Below are positions 1 through 6,909 of a stretch of 64,000 bases of DNA, one piece after another (within the stretch, counting starts at the first letter, position 1; each line of letters begins with the position of its first letter). The notes beneath the pieces are model-generated. The model was not told the origin of the DNA. It did no database searches and saw only the letters and a program-made list of their open reading frames with translations. Source of the DNA: Streptomyces toyocaensis (GTDB lineage Bacteria; Actinomycetota; Actinomycetes; Streptomycetales; Streptomycetaceae); the NCBI RefSeq assembly GCF_000725125.1, contig NZ_JFCB01000007.1, positions 62,001 through 126,000 on the forward strand. Direction: 5' to 3'. A program made the position numbers and the translations under genes.

Positions 1-240
1 CCAGCGAGAGCGGAAGCGTCCCTGGTAGGCAGGGGCAGAGATCAGCCGGACATTCACGCCGGGCGACGTAAGCGAACCCAGCAGAGTTGCCAGGCGCTCG
101 CCGGTGCCACGGGCGGCATGGTGAACGTGAGAGACCAGCAGTTGAATCAACTCCAGAGATGCGAGAGACCGCCCCAGATGACGCCAGGACGGCCTACGAG
201 AAACGGTGTGGGGGTTGTGTGGCTCAAGGGCCGAACAGGG
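1..240 (-). other. Unassigned left edge with a weak open minus-strand frame
   Basis: Read on the minus strand, one frame stays open from about 230 to position 1 and leaves the window. It has fairly even leucine/valine-rich content, but I find no convincing start codon or Shine-Dalgarno. It may be the 5' part of a further element gene or simply non-coding DNA. No family is recognised. Confidence 0.2.
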
Positions 241-244
241 GCTC

Positions 245-796
245 TTAGGCCAGTTGGCGGGCGGCCCAGGCGTCCGGGTCGTCGGCCCATTCGCGGTACT
301 CCTCGACGGCCGGAAGCGCCTCGGGGTGGATGCCGTGCGAGAGGGCGAAGGAGAGCAGTTCTCCACTGACGCGCGCGGGCTCGGTCACGTCGAACCGCTC
401 GCCCTTGCCAGGGATGCGGATGCTTCCGAAGTGGGAGTGCAGGACAGCTTCCGTGTCCTTGCCGCCGGGGAGTACGGCCAGGATGTCGACGTTGCCGCCG
501 AAGTCTTCGTGCAGTTCGGCCAGCCGTGCGGACAGGCGCCCCTCGGTGCCGACCATGCCCACCTTCACGGTGCAGTCGGGCAGGTGAACGATGTAGCACC
601 AGCCAGCGGACCGGGGAGCCTCGGGATTCTCCTTGAAGTAGCGGAGCAGTTCCGCCCCACGCTTCGCCTTCTCGCGGTAGGTCCGGGCTTGGTGATGGTC
701 TGAGCAAAGGGGGAGGTTCGCTTGCACCTTGGCAGGCTTGCTGCACTGCTCGCCGGTGTGTCGGTTGATCCAAGCGCAGGTGTAAGTGAGGGTCAC
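245..796 (-). CDS. GIY-YIG superfamily protein (T5orf172/Mug113-like)
   Basis: 183 residues from a GTG start placed directly after a perfect AAGGAG leader. The N-terminal 45 residues hold Cys and His pairs (C-x8-C and a C-x2-HH patch) that may bind zinc. The middle contains the GIY-YIG-like core: a YIV strand after a tryptophan and cysteine, then VKVGMV, an arginine-rich helix and an E-x3-HSHF helix. This resembles the T5orf172/Mug113 branch of the superfamily. Such domains occur in phage and mobile-element nucleases. Nuclease activity is inferred and not shown; a DNA-binding role would also fit. Confidence 0.55.
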   Translation of the reverse strand: MTLTYTCAWINRHTGEQCSKPAKVQANLPLCSDHHQARTYREKAKRGAELLRYFKENPEAPRSAGWCYIVHLPDCTVKVGMVGTEGRLSARLAELHEDFGGNVDILAVLPGGKDTEAVLHSHFGSIRIPGKGERFDVTEPARVSGELLSFALSHGIHPEALPAVEEYREWADDPDAWAARQLA

Positions 797-812
797 TGTT
801 CGGGTTCTCCTT
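797..812 (-). promoter_or_regulatory. Shared ribosome-binding leader, copy 1
   Basis: On the minus strand the 16 nt AAGGAGAACCCGAACA ends immediately before the GTG at 796. The same 16 nt precede the starts at 3022 and 4523. The AAGGAG core is 10 nt from the start codon, which fixes this GTG as the start. Confidence 0.7.
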
Positions 813-894
813 GGGGTGCTGGCCGAAGCGGGTCAGGCAACGGCGAGGGTGTGTAAGTGAGACATCCACCGCGACGACGAGCGCAGCGAGGAGG

Positions 895-1072
895 GCGGTC
901 CTCGGCGTAGTCGAGAGTGCGTCGGCGGTTGAAGTGTTGAGTTGCTGGCCGAAGCTCCAGAGGGGTAAGGGCGACGGCGGTAGGAGAAGGTCAGGGGCGA
1001 AGTCGTCTCAGGCAAGCGGCCCGACAGGGCCCAGCCTTGAAGTGCTTCAGCTCCTTACCGCCGTCGCACAAA
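895..1072. repeat. Control-like region A, upstream half, shared with 7184-7337
   Basis: A gap between the GIY-YIG gene and the HTH gene that has no convincing coding frame. It shares several words in the same order with 7184-7337: GTGCGTCGGCG, then GCGACGGCGGTA (971-982), then AGGGGCGAAGTCGTC (993-1007), followed by the GAGGTGAGG dyad repeat. The two copies are diverged between these words, so the conserved words look like binding sites or an RNA element. Confidence 0.55.
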
Positions 1073-1409
1073 GAGGTGAGGTGGTAGCCCGTCCCACGGG
1101 GTGGGTTTCCGTCAGGCAGCCTCGAAGTACGGCGACAGCTCCTCGACCTTCCGTCGCGCGAGCGTCATGCCGTCCTCGGCCTTGGCCTTCCACTTCTCGA
1201 ACTCCTCGCGGGTCACTCGCTTGCCGTCGATCACTACGACGTCCCGAGGAGTAGGTGAGGTGGTAGCCCGTCGGACGGGGTGGGTTTCGGGGGTGCAGGG
1301 AGTAGGTGAGGTGGTAGCCCGTGCGACGGGCGTGGTTTCACTGCTCGGCCGTAGCTCGACGAGCCGGAGGGTCCTCGAAGAACTACCCCCGTCCGACGGG
1401 GTGGGTTTC
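1073..1409. repeat. Dyad repeat cluster A, four copies, three inside a coding sequence
   Basis: Copies lie at 1073-1109, 1251-1288, 1302-1339 and, in shorter form, 1383-1409. The consensus is GAGGTGAGGTGGTAGCCCGT, then three variable bases, then ACGGGGTGGGTTTC. The centre is a dyad CCCGT-NNN-ACGGG: both arms are kept in every copy while the three central bases vary. Copies 2-4 lie within the coding sequence ending at 1112, where they encode peptide repeats of the THPVRRATTSPTP kind. Two more copies lie at 7338-7433. Confidence 0.8.
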
Positions 1410-1888
1410 GACTTCTTGCCGACCACTCTCTTCCGGGACTCCTTCGCCCCCTGCGCCTCTTCCTGAGTGAGCGGAGCGGGAGGCTCGACGTACGGCACCC
1501 CGAGGAGCTTGGACGCCTCGAACGCGATCTTCCGGTGAGGCTCCCAGGGGAGGGTAAGCCAGTGGACCGGTGACAGCTTGTTGCCGCGCCCACCCTTCGG
1601 CTCGAAGACGCGAACGATCGCGCCGACCTCCCGGAGTCGCTTCGTGATCTGCGAGACCTTGTCGGGCTTGCTCAGACCGAGGCGGCGGGCCAGCTCTCCA
1701 CGGGACAGTGCCACGGAGGTTCCGTCAGGGTTCGCGGCCGTGGCCAGGTGCATGATGGTGGCCTGTGCGTACTGGTCGAGCCCCCACAGCTCGGCGCCGT
1801 TGGTGGACCAGTAGCGCAGCCACTCGAACACGAACTTCTCGGGACGGCCGGTGTCGGCGCCCTTCGGGGTGTAGCCGATCTGCGTCAT
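1112..1888 (-). CDS. Winged-helix DNA-binding protein with repeat-encoded linker
   Basis: 258 residues, ATG start overlapping the previous stop by 4 nt. Residues 30-120 look like a replication-initiator or regulator-type helix-turn-helix domain. The recognition part reads SRGELARRLGLSKPDKVSQITKRLREVGAI and is followed by a wing. Residues about 155-215 are a low-complexity linker made largely by three copies of the 37 bp DNA repeat (for example VRRATTSPTP twice). The C-terminal 45 residues are charged and helical. A replication or partition role fits a protein carrying the element's own repeats, but no family is recognised. Confidence 0.6.
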   Translation of the reverse strand: MTQIGYTPKGADTGRPEKFVFEWLRYWSTNGAELWGLDQYAQATIMHLATAANPDGTSVALSRGELARRLGLSKPDKVSQITKRLREVGAIVRVFEPKGGRGNKLSPVHWLTLPWEPHRKIAFEASKLLGVPYVEPPAPLTQEEAQGAKESRKRVVGKKSKPTPSDGGSSSRTLRLVELRPSSETTPVARATTSPTPCTPETHPVRRATTSPTPRDVVVIDGKRVTREEFEKWKAKAEDGMTLARRKVEELSPYFEAA

Positions 1889-2139
1889 GGGCGGTCACCT
1901 CCTGTCGGCTTTCCGGTGGGCATGGTCAGGCGCCAGGCGTTCGGGCCGGTCTGCTCGATGGCGCCCGCGGCTTGCAGGTCGGACAGCACCTTGACCGCCT
2001 TCAGGGCGCTGCATCCAAGGTGTGCGGCAAGCTGCTTGGGAGTGAGGGTGAACGGTGCGGACGTGTGCGCCTTGATTCCGTGCACGGGGAGCCTCCTTGG
2101 GTTCGTGGTCATGGGGTGTTCGTTGGGGAGTTCGGTCAC
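1885..2139 (-). CDS. Small helix-turn-helix protein
   Basis: 84 residues from a GTG start. It overlaps the upstream stop (GTGA) and the downstream start (ATGA) by 4 nt, so it is translationally coupled on both sides. Residues 29-60 form a helix-turn-helix-like segment: TPKQLAAHLGCSALKAVKVL followed by SDLQAAGAI. An internal ATG at residue 10 is an alternative start. It is probably a DNA-binding accessory of the element, and no named family is recognised. Confidence 0.6.
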   Translation of the reverse strand: MTELPNEHPMTTNPRRLPVHGIKAHTSAPFTLTPKQLAAHLGCSALKAVKVLSDLQAAGAIEQTGPNAWRLTMPTGKPTGGDRP

Positions 2140-2390
2140 TCGGAGTCGACGGCCGGCTGAGCGGAGAGTGACTGTGGCGCCAAGAGCTCGGCCACCTCGA
2201 CGAGAGCGCCGATGGACAGCGAGGAGCCTTGAACGGGGGTGAACCTGCCTCGGCCGTTGGTGTCCTTCGCTCGACGGAGCAGCAGACGTTCGCCCATCCC
2301 GAGGGACACCTGGACGATGGCGCCGGGCGGGAGGTTGCGCAGCTCCTCGGCAGTCAGCTTCCGGGCCTCGACGTACTCTCGTCGGCTCAC
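2136..2390 (-). CDS. Small unknown element protein
   Basis: 84 residues, GTG start overlapping the DUF2637 gene stop by 4 nt (GTGA). The sequence is charged at the N-terminus (SRREYVEARKLTAEEL). Its middle reads LPPGAIVQVSLGMGERLLLRRA, suggesting a small beta-barrel-like fold. No motif assigns a function. Its place in the coupled operon supports it as a real gene; it could be a small accessory or regulatory protein. Confidence 0.5.
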   Translation of the reverse strand: MSRREYVEARKLTAEELRNLPPGAIVQVSLGMGERLLLRRAKDTNGRGRFTPVQGSSLSIGALVEVAELLAPQSLSAQPAVDSE

Positions 2391-3022
2391 GCTGTCACCT
2401 CGGCGTGGACGCGGGCAGCGCGCTTCCAGGACAGGCGGCACTCGGCCTGAAGGGCGGAAACGGTGAGGCGCTTCCCCTCTCGGGCGTACTTCCGGGCCAC
2501 CTCCCGAGCCTGCGCGATCACGGTCGTGTCGTCTCGGCGAGGGGGAAGGTTCGAACCCTTCTCGGCAGGCTCCTTCTCCACCTTCGGGACAGGCTTCGCC
2601 TCGACGGCGGGAACGAGGGAGACGACCACGCGAGAGGCGGTCTCGGCGGAGAGGACGAGAGCGATTGTGGCCGTTGCTCCGTATGCGACGAGGAGACCGA
2701 CGGGCGGCGTTCCCATCCTGTCGGCGATGGCGTGGGCGACGTTCACCAGGGCCGAGGAGAGACCGAACACGATCACGCTCAGGATGGCGAAGCGGCGGCC
2801 TCGACGGTCGGTCAGGACGAGAGCGCCGAGCATCCCGACGAGCGTGCCAGCGTCGGGCAGGAGCGCCCAGGACACGGCGGCGTAGGTGGGGAGTCCGATC
2901 GTCTCGGCGGCGTAGTAGGCGGCGGGGAACGTGCTCACGAACGCCAGGGCGGCGACGAGAGACAGGGCGACGAGGAGCAGGACGGTAGCCACTCTCTTCG
3001 CGGCGGGGGCTGTGCTGGACAT
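2387..3022 (-). CDS. DUF2637 family membrane protein with C-terminal DNA-binding-like tail
   Basis: 211 residues. The ATG at 3022 follows the shared leader that also precedes the genes starting at 796 and 4523. Residues 10-130 contain about four hydrophobic segments, with the ETIGLPTYAAVSWALLPDAGTLVG stretch typical of DUF2637. Such proteins are common in Streptomyces integrative elements and plasmids, often beside transfer or spread (Spd) genes. After a proline/lysine linker, residues about 165-211 resemble a helix-turn-helix (LTVSALQAECRLSWKRAARV). A membrane-tethered role in element spread or replication is inferred. Confidence 0.65.
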   Translation of the reverse strand: MSSTAPAAKRVATVLLLVALSLVAALAFVSTFPAAYYAAETIGLPTYAAVSWALLPDAGTLVGMLGALVLTDRRGRRFAILSVIVFGLSSALVNVAHAIADRMGTPPVGLLVAYGATATIALVLSAETASRVVVSLVPAVEAKPVPKVEKEPAEKGSNLPPRRDDTTVIAQAREVARKYAREGKRLTVSALQAECRLSWKRAARVHAEVTA

Positions 3023-3026
3023 GGAG

Positions 3027-3042
3027 TGTTCGGGTTCTCCTT
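3027..3042 (-). promoter_or_regulatory. Shared ribosome-binding leader, copy 2
   Basis: The AAGGAGAACCCGAACA word on the minus strand, separated from the ATG at 3022 by CTCC. The core is therefore 14 nt from the start, longer than in the other two copies. Confidence 0.6.
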
Positions 3043-3060
3043 CGGTGGTCAGGCACGCGA

Positions 3061-3097
3061 AGAGGCGCCCCGGTCGGCCTGTGACCGAGGCGCCTCT
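3061..3097 (-). terminator. Strong hairpin between two operon genes
   Basis: AGAGGCGCC at 3061-3069 pairs with GGCGCCTCT at 3089-3097, and CGGTC/GACCG extend the stem inside. It lies between the small gene ending at 3162 and the DUF2637 gene. No long T-run follows, so it could be a GC-rich terminator, an attenuator or an mRNA processing site. Confidence 0.55.
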
Positions 3098-3161
3098 GTA
3101 CGTGAAGTGGGAAACGTACGTACGTCTTCGGGCATGTGGTCGACGTACGCGGCCGGGGTTG

Positions 3162-3338
3162 TCAGGCGGTCTTGCGCACCGCTCGGAGTCGCTGGCACTC
3201 GGCCTCAGCTCGGCGGACCGAGGCGGGGACGTAGCGAGGCGGCACGGGCTTGACGAGATCGAGAGCGACCCCGCCCAGGTGTGCAGCCTCGGCGTAGATG
3301 ACGAACAGGAAGAGGGTGGCGGCGATGGTCTCGGCCAT
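3162..3338 (-). CDS. Small protein with N-terminal hydrophobic helix
   Basis: 58 residues. The ATG at 3338 is preceded by CGGAGAACTTCCCTC, a usable Shine-Dalgarno. Residues 3-30 are hydrophobic (IAATLFLFVIYAEAAHLGGVA) and could span or touch the membrane. The C-terminal half is basic and helical (RRAEAECQRLRAVRKTA). It sits between the 362-residue unknown and the DUF2637 gene in the same direction, with a strong hairpin after it. Small membrane proteins of this size are common in actinomycete elements. Function unknown. Confidence 0.5.
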   Translation of the reverse strand: MAETIAATLFLFVIYAEAAHLGGVALDLVKPVPPRYVPASVRRAEAECQRLRAVRKTA

Positions 3339-3434
3339 GAGGGAAGTTCTCCGTTCGGGTTGCGTGAGCCGTGGTCTGATCGGCCCAACAACGCCCCCGG
3401 TCCGCGGACCAGGACCAGGAGCGAAGTTGGGGGA

Positions 3435-4523
3435 TCAGGCGGTCTTACTGGTCAGCACCACGCGCACGCCGACGTTCTGAGGGTTGTCGGTCTGCATGTC
3501 GAAGTGCGACACCTTCTCGACCACGCCGACGCCGGGGAAAAACTTGTCGACCATCGCCTGAGCACCCTTGCCCGCAGCCGCGCGCACGGCCTCGATCGGG
3601 AAGTTCGGGGTGTTCGACTGGACCTTGTACTCAGCCTCGACGACGACGGTTCGCGTGTCGCCGTTGGTCTTGACCGTGAACCGCTTGGACTCAGGGCGTG
3701 CGCTCATGTCCGGGCCACTGACGCCACCACCGGGGGACACAGTGAGCCCACCGGCCATGTCTCGACGGATCGGGAACGCCTTGACCATCTCGATGGAGAG
3801 GGCGCCGACGATGGGCTTCACGTCGGACTCGGTCGGCTCCTTCGCGATGACGGGAACCGAGGCGTAAGCGCTGAGCTGCTGCACTCGGATCACATCCACG
3901 ATGAACCCGTCCTGTCGGTCGGTGCTCTGGATGGGCTCGAAGCGCATGGTCCACCCTCGGGCGTCGAACTCCCGGACCATGTCGCGCTTGTCGATCTGCT
4001 GGAAGTGCGGGAGGCGGAAGCTGCGGATCGTGATTCCAGCCGTGAGGATGCCGCCCTTGTCGGTGGCCTTGCCCTCCTGCGTGATGACGACGACCGGACC
4101 GGCCGCCAGGTTCTCGGGCGCCTCAGCCGGACGGATGAACGAGGGGATCACCTCGGCCGCGTAGGGGACGACCTTCGCCACGGCCTCGGCCACCAGGACC
4201 GACAGGCTCTTGTCGATGTTCGGAGCGGCCTTCGTCAGTCGGTTTGCCTTGGCCTTCTGTCCCTCGACGAGCAGGGCGGCACGCTCGACGGCGGCGCGAG
4301 CCTCGGCCAGGTCGGCGGCGGTGTGAGTGTCGTTGCCTCGCTTGAAGGAGCCGAGGATGCCGGACAGGTGATCCTGTGCGTCTTCGTGCTCCTCCTCGCG
4401 GGTCGGGATCAGAGCCTTCGCCGCGGTGGCCTCTTCGGCAAGAGCGGGGGCGGTCTTCATGACCTCGGCCTCTTCGTCGGCGACGAGGGAAGCGAAGGTC
4501 TTCGGGGCGGTCTTGGTAGCCAT
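3435..4523 (-). CDS. Unknown element protein, 362 residues
   Basis: The ATG at 4523 directly follows the shared leader, so I prefer it to upstream in-frame starts. Residues 1-100 are alanine/glutamate-rich and helical, probably coiled coil. Residues 130-362 alternate short beta strands, with VVVITQEGKATDKGGILTAGI near 150 and FTVKTNGDTRTVVVEAEY near 285. No catalytic motif is evident. It is the largest product of the operon after the integrase and might be structural or DNA-associated. I do not recognise a family. Confidence 0.55.
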   Translation of the reverse strand: MATKTAPKTFASLVADEEAEVMKTAPALAEEATAAKALIPTREEEHEDAQDHLSGILGSFKRGNDTHTAADLAEARAAVERAALLVEGQKAKANRLTKAAPNIDKSLSVLVAEAVAKVVPYAAEVIPSFIRPAEAPENLAAGPVVVITQEGKATDKGGILTAGITIRSFRLPHFQQIDKRDMVREFDARGWTMRFEPIQSTDRQDGFIVDVIRVQQLSAYASVPVIAKEPTESDVKPIVGALSIEMVKAFPIRRDMAGGLTVSPGGGVSGPDMSARPESKRFTVKTNGDTRTVVVEAEYKVQSNTPNFPIEAVRAAAGKGAQAMVDKFFPGVGVVEKVSHFDMQTDNPQNVGVRVVLTSKTA

Positions 4524-4524
4524 C

Positions 4525-4540
4525 TGTTCGGGTTCTCCTT
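4525..4540 (-). promoter_or_regulatory. Shared ribosome-binding leader, copy 3
   Basis: AAGGAGAACCCGAACA on the minus strand, one base before the ATG at 4523. It is identical over 16 nt to the leaders at 797-812 and 3027-3042, while flanking sequences differ. Confidence 0.65.
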
Positions 4541-4561
4541 CAGGTTGTTGGACATGCGAAA

Positions 4562-4587
4562 CCCCGCAGGCATCTGGCCTACGGGGC
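4562..4587 (-). terminator. Hairpin before the 362-residue gene
   Basis: CCCCG-C-AGGC pairs with GCCT-A-CGGGG around a five-base loop, with one C/A mismatch. It lies between the gene ending at 4649 and the start at 4523. It may be a weak terminator or attenuator separating two parts of the operon. Confidence 0.45.
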
Positions 4588-4648
4588 ATGGGTAGTTGGG
4601 GTGATTCAGCGTGCGAGCCGGCCGCTCGTCAGCGCGGCACTTGGGGGG

Positions 4649-4903
4649 TCATCGGTGACGCCGTTCCGCTTGGGCTCGCCACTTGGTCCACGCCTCGGCC
4701 CACTCGGTCCAGTTGTCGTAGATCCACTGACGATCGAGAGCAGTCCTCGGCCGTTGGGTCTCGTCGTAGTCCCAGGCGTCCGGCAACTTGCCCTCCATGC
4801 GCAGATGGAAGGCGAACGCACGGACACGGGGGTGAAGCTCCCCCAGCCACTCGGCGGCCTGGTTGGTGTTGGCCCAGTCTCCGCCGTTGTCGCGTCGGCT
4901 CAT
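4649..4903 (-). CDS. Small tryptophan-rich unknown protein
   Basis: 84 residues, ATG start overlapping the upstream stop by 4 nt. It is rich in tryptophan and acidic/basic residues (WLGELHPRVRAFAFHLRMEG, then IYDNWTEWAEAWTKWRAQAE). The pattern looks like a compact helical protein. No motif identifies it. Its coupling to the excisionase-like gene suggests joint expression at the start of the operon. Confidence 0.5.
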   Translation of the reverse strand: MSRRDNGGDWANTNQAAEWLGELHPRVRAFAFHLRMEGKLPDAWDYDETQRPRTALDRQWIYDNWTEWAEAWTKWRAQAERRHR

Positions 4904-5100
4904 CGGCCAGCACCTCGACGGGCGGCTTCACGCTCGACCGAAGCGGCGGTGTAAAGGACGACGTTGCCCAGCTTCAGCGTCTCCAGTCCGCTCCTGGTGC
5001 CGTCGCTCCGGTGCGTACGGAGGGTGGAGGCAGTGACGCCGAGTCGTTCGGCCGCTTGGGCGGTGGACAGGTACGCCACGCCGTTGATGTTGAGAGGCAC
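4900..5100 (-). CDS. Excisionase-like (MerR-type helix-turn-helix) DNA-binding protein
   Basis: 66 residues. The GTG at 5100 has an excellent AAGGAGG seven bases upstream, so longer frames are rejected. Residues 10-50 form the winged-helix motif seen in Xis/AlpA/MerR-type proteins: YLSTAQAAERLGVTASTLRTHR followed by a strand (GNVVLYTAASVEREAARR). Such proteins act as recombination directionality factors or small repressors on integrative elements. It is the first gene of the minus-strand operon and faces the repeat array at 5.4-5.9 kb. Confidence 0.65.
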   Translation of the reverse strand: MPLNINGVAYLSTAQAAERLGVTASTLRTHRSDGTRSGLETLKLGNVVLYTAASVEREAARRGAGR

Positions 5101-5197
5101 TGGCTGGCCTCCTTCCTCCCGCTCGACGCGGGCTTGGTGGGCTTGGGGTTCGGGTTCGTCTCGTCGGCGCCGCCGTCCAGAGAGGGGCCGAAGTGAG

Positions 5198-5248
5198 ACA
5201 CCCCCCGTCAGCACCGGTAGGAGGTGAACCGGTACTGACGGGGGGTGT
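5198..5248. repeat. Long inverted repeat upstream of the excisionase-like gene
   Basis: A 21-base arm at 5198-5218 (ACACCCCCCGTCAG, one mismatch, ACCGGT) pairs with 5228-5248 around a nine-base loop. On the minus strand it sits about 100 bp before the GTG at 5100, in the leader of the operon. It could be an operator, an attenuator hairpin, or a termination signal for transcription entering from the array. Confidence 0.7.
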
Positions 5249-5440
5249 AGGTGATGCTGGCCGAGTGACGTTGCCGGACCAGGGCGACCGGGCAGCATCG
5301 GGAGTGCGCGAGGAACCCGAACAGGAAGGACGCGCACCGAGGGAGAGAGATCAGGGGGAGGGCTGGACGACGTCGCCGTCTGCCGTACTCCCGAAGGAAG
5401 AGGACCCGACCCGTAGGCCAGGCGAGCGAGGAGTGAACCA

Positions 5441-5905
5441 CCCTCACTTACATATACGGAGCGAGCGAGCCGCTTCGGAAAGAGTCCGGTCCGTGACGCC
5501 GGTCACGTCGTCGACTAGGGAGCGGACTGCCCTCACTCATATATACCGAGAACGATCTTGGTTGGTCAGGATCGCCTCGGCGTGATGGTGGCCACTCGGC
5601 ACCGGGAGGCGAAACCTCTACCTGTATATACCGAGCGAGCGAGCCGTTTCGGAAAGAGTCGGGGCCGTGACGCCGGTCACCTGGCGAGCGGGGGGCGAAC
5701 GGCGCTCACTTACGTATACCGAGAACGATCATGGTTTGTTGCGCTCGCCCTGCCGTGACGTCAGTCACCCGTCGAGTCAGGAGTGAACTGCCCTCACCTA
5801 CAAAGAGCCAAACGATCATGAGCTTGTTGCGGGAGATCGACAGTGACACCGGTCACGCGGCGGCGGTGATCCCCTACCTACTGATACGGGGGACGATCGC
5901 GGGTT
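5441..5905. repeat. Tandem array of about 86 bp units with a 14 bp palindrome in most units
   Basis: Units start near 5441, 5531, 5618, 5704, 5791 and 5871. Each begins with a CTCACTTACATATACCGAG-like block followed by AACGATC or GCGAGCGAGCCG. Five units carry a palindrome of the GTGACGCCGGTCAC type, at 5493, 5582 (degenerate), 5667, 5755 and 5843, so spacing is 85-89 bp. Most units end with GGAGTGAACTGCC-like words. The region has no convincing coding frame and separates divergent genes (5100 minus, 5972 plus). An origin, partition site or multi-operator control region is likely. Confidence 0.8.
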
Positions 5906-5971
5906 CGGCAGGATGATCCGCCGAAGTGAGACGCGGATCACGCTGTCAGACCCTCGGCCTACCGTTCCCGC

Positions 5972-6172
5972 ATGGACATGAACAACCCGCAAGACGTAGG
6001 CGCAGCGTTCGGCGCAACGCTCCTCGGCGGCACGGTGAGCGAGGAGCCGCCTCCGCCAGACTCCCCCCTTGGCCGGGTCAGGGCATGGGGTGAGGAGCAC
6101 GGCACGGGGAACCTGACTCCCGAGCACATACGGGCAGCGATCGAGGGTCGGCCGCTTCCGCCTCCCGAGTGA
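5972..6172 (+). CDS. Small acidic proline-rich protein, possibly leaderless
   Basis: 66 residues, beginning MDMNNPQDVGAAFG. No Shine-Dalgarno precedes the ATG. A TACCGT hexamer 9-14 bases upstream suggests a -10 box and a leaderless transcript. The middle is proline/glutamate-rich (SEEPPPPDSPLGRVRAWG) and the C-terminal helix reads LTPEHIRAAIEGRPLPPPE. Function unknown. A strong bidirectional terminator follows. Confidence 0.45.
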   Translation: MDMNNPQDVGAAFGATLLGGTVSEEPPPPDSPLGRVRAWGEEHGTGNLTPEHIRAAIEGRPLPPPE

Positions 6173-6186
6173 GCCCCGCACACGAC

Positions 6187-6225
6187 AGAGCCCCTGCCGC
6201 CTCGCCTTCGAAGGACAGGGGCTCT
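6187..6225. terminator. Bidirectional terminator between convergent genes
   Basis: AGAGCCCCTG at 6187-6196 is perfectly complementary to CAGGGGCTCT at 6216-6225. It lies between the plus-strand gene ending at 6172 and the minus-strand gene ending at 6239. Confidence 0.75.
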
Positions 6226-6238
6226 CGCCTTGCCTTGC

Positions 6239-6496
6239 TCAGGCTGGACGGTTACGGCTCCATCGGTTGCGGGCCTTCACGTCGGCGAGTAGCTGCTGTG
6301 TCTGCGTCTCCTCGCGCTCACGCTGCGCCCGGTGCCTCCAGCACTCGCACGGTGGCCAGGCGGAGGTCATGAGCGCGGGTAGGTGGTCGCTGGAGCGGTA
6401 CGCCCTCTCGGGCTCCCAGGTCTTCCCCGAGTCGCGGCTGACTCGGATGGTCATCAGCGTCACGGGCTCCCGCTTGGCCTCGCTCTCCTCGGTCAT
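6239..6496 (-). CDS. Unknown element protein
   Basis: 85 residues from the ATG at 6496, which overlaps the preceding stop (ATGA). The N-terminal part reads as beta strands (PVTLMTIRVSRDSGKTWEPE). A CEC motif (PPCECWRHRAQREREE) and a basic helical C-terminus follow. I do not recognise a family. The two genes at 6239-6741 form a coupled pair transcribed away from the GntR gene. Confidence 0.5.
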   Translation of the reverse strand: MTEESEAKREPVTLMTIRVSRDSGKTWEPERAYRSSDHLPALMTSAWPPCECWRHRAQREREETQTQQLLADVKARNRWSRNRPA

Positions 6497-6741
6497 GCGA
6501 CGCACTCCTCGGCCCGCCGTCGAGCCTGCTCCTCGAAGGCCCGGAAGTACGGGCGGACAAGGTCGACGGTCTCAGCCTCGATGACGTAGCGGGAGGGCAG
6601 TCCTCGGCCCGTTCGGCGGACTACGCGGGCTCCTCGGGCTCCTGCGTCCAGCCGGGCAGCGAGGGGCGCTGAGGTGGGCTTCTGAGGCTTCCTGTGCCTG
6701 CCTGTGCCACGGGTGATCAGGGCCAGTAGTGTGCGCAGCAT
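6493..6741 (-). CDS. Small basic unknown element protein
   Basis: 82 residues. The ATG at 6741 has AAGGAG ten bases upstream and is preferred to an upstream in-frame ATG. A short hydrophobic N-terminus (MLRTLLALITRG) is followed by a very basic stretch (RHRKPQKPTSAPLAARLDAG) and a C-terminal helix (ETVDLVRPYFRAFEEQARRRAEE). The charge suggests nucleic-acid contact. It is divergent from the GntR regulator across the 10 bp repeats. Confidence 0.5.
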   Translation of the reverse strand: MLRTLLALITRGTGRHRKPQKPTSAPLAARLDAGARGARVVRRTGRGLPSRYVIEAETVDLVRPYFRAFEEQARRRAEECVA

Positions 6742-6829
6742 CGTTGTTCGACTCCTTGCAGTCGACGGCGTAGAGCCTCGGTCGGGTCGCATCCGGCCGG
6801 GGCTCGCTTCGTTTGTGCAGTTCCGAGTA

Positions 6830-6869
6830 TGACGCAGCATGACGCAGTTGTCCGCAGCTTGACGCAGCC
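6830..6869. promoter_or_regulatory. Four 10 bp direct repeats in the GntR promoter region
   Basis: Consecutive 10-mers TGACGCAGCA, TGACGCAGTT, GTCCGCAGCT and TGACGCAGCC start at 6830, 6840, 6850 and 6860. One helical turn per repeat puts all sites on one DNA face. The array lies 40 bp before the likely GntR start (6910) and between the divergent genes, so it is a likely autoregulatory operator. Confidence 0.65.
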
Positions 6870-6909
6870 TGCCCGAGCGGGCTCCCGTAGGCCGCCGCAG
6901 GATGGGCCC

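Noticed and set aside
118..703. Plus-strand frames over the GIY-YIG-like gene
   Set aside because: They lack binding sites and family features, while the minus-strand gene has the shared leader and recognisable motifs.
5441..5905. CRISPR array
   Set aside because: The units are about 86 bp with conservation spread through the unit; there are no short identical repeats with unique spacers and no cas operon. The Cas4-like gene at 12077 belongs to a helicase operon.
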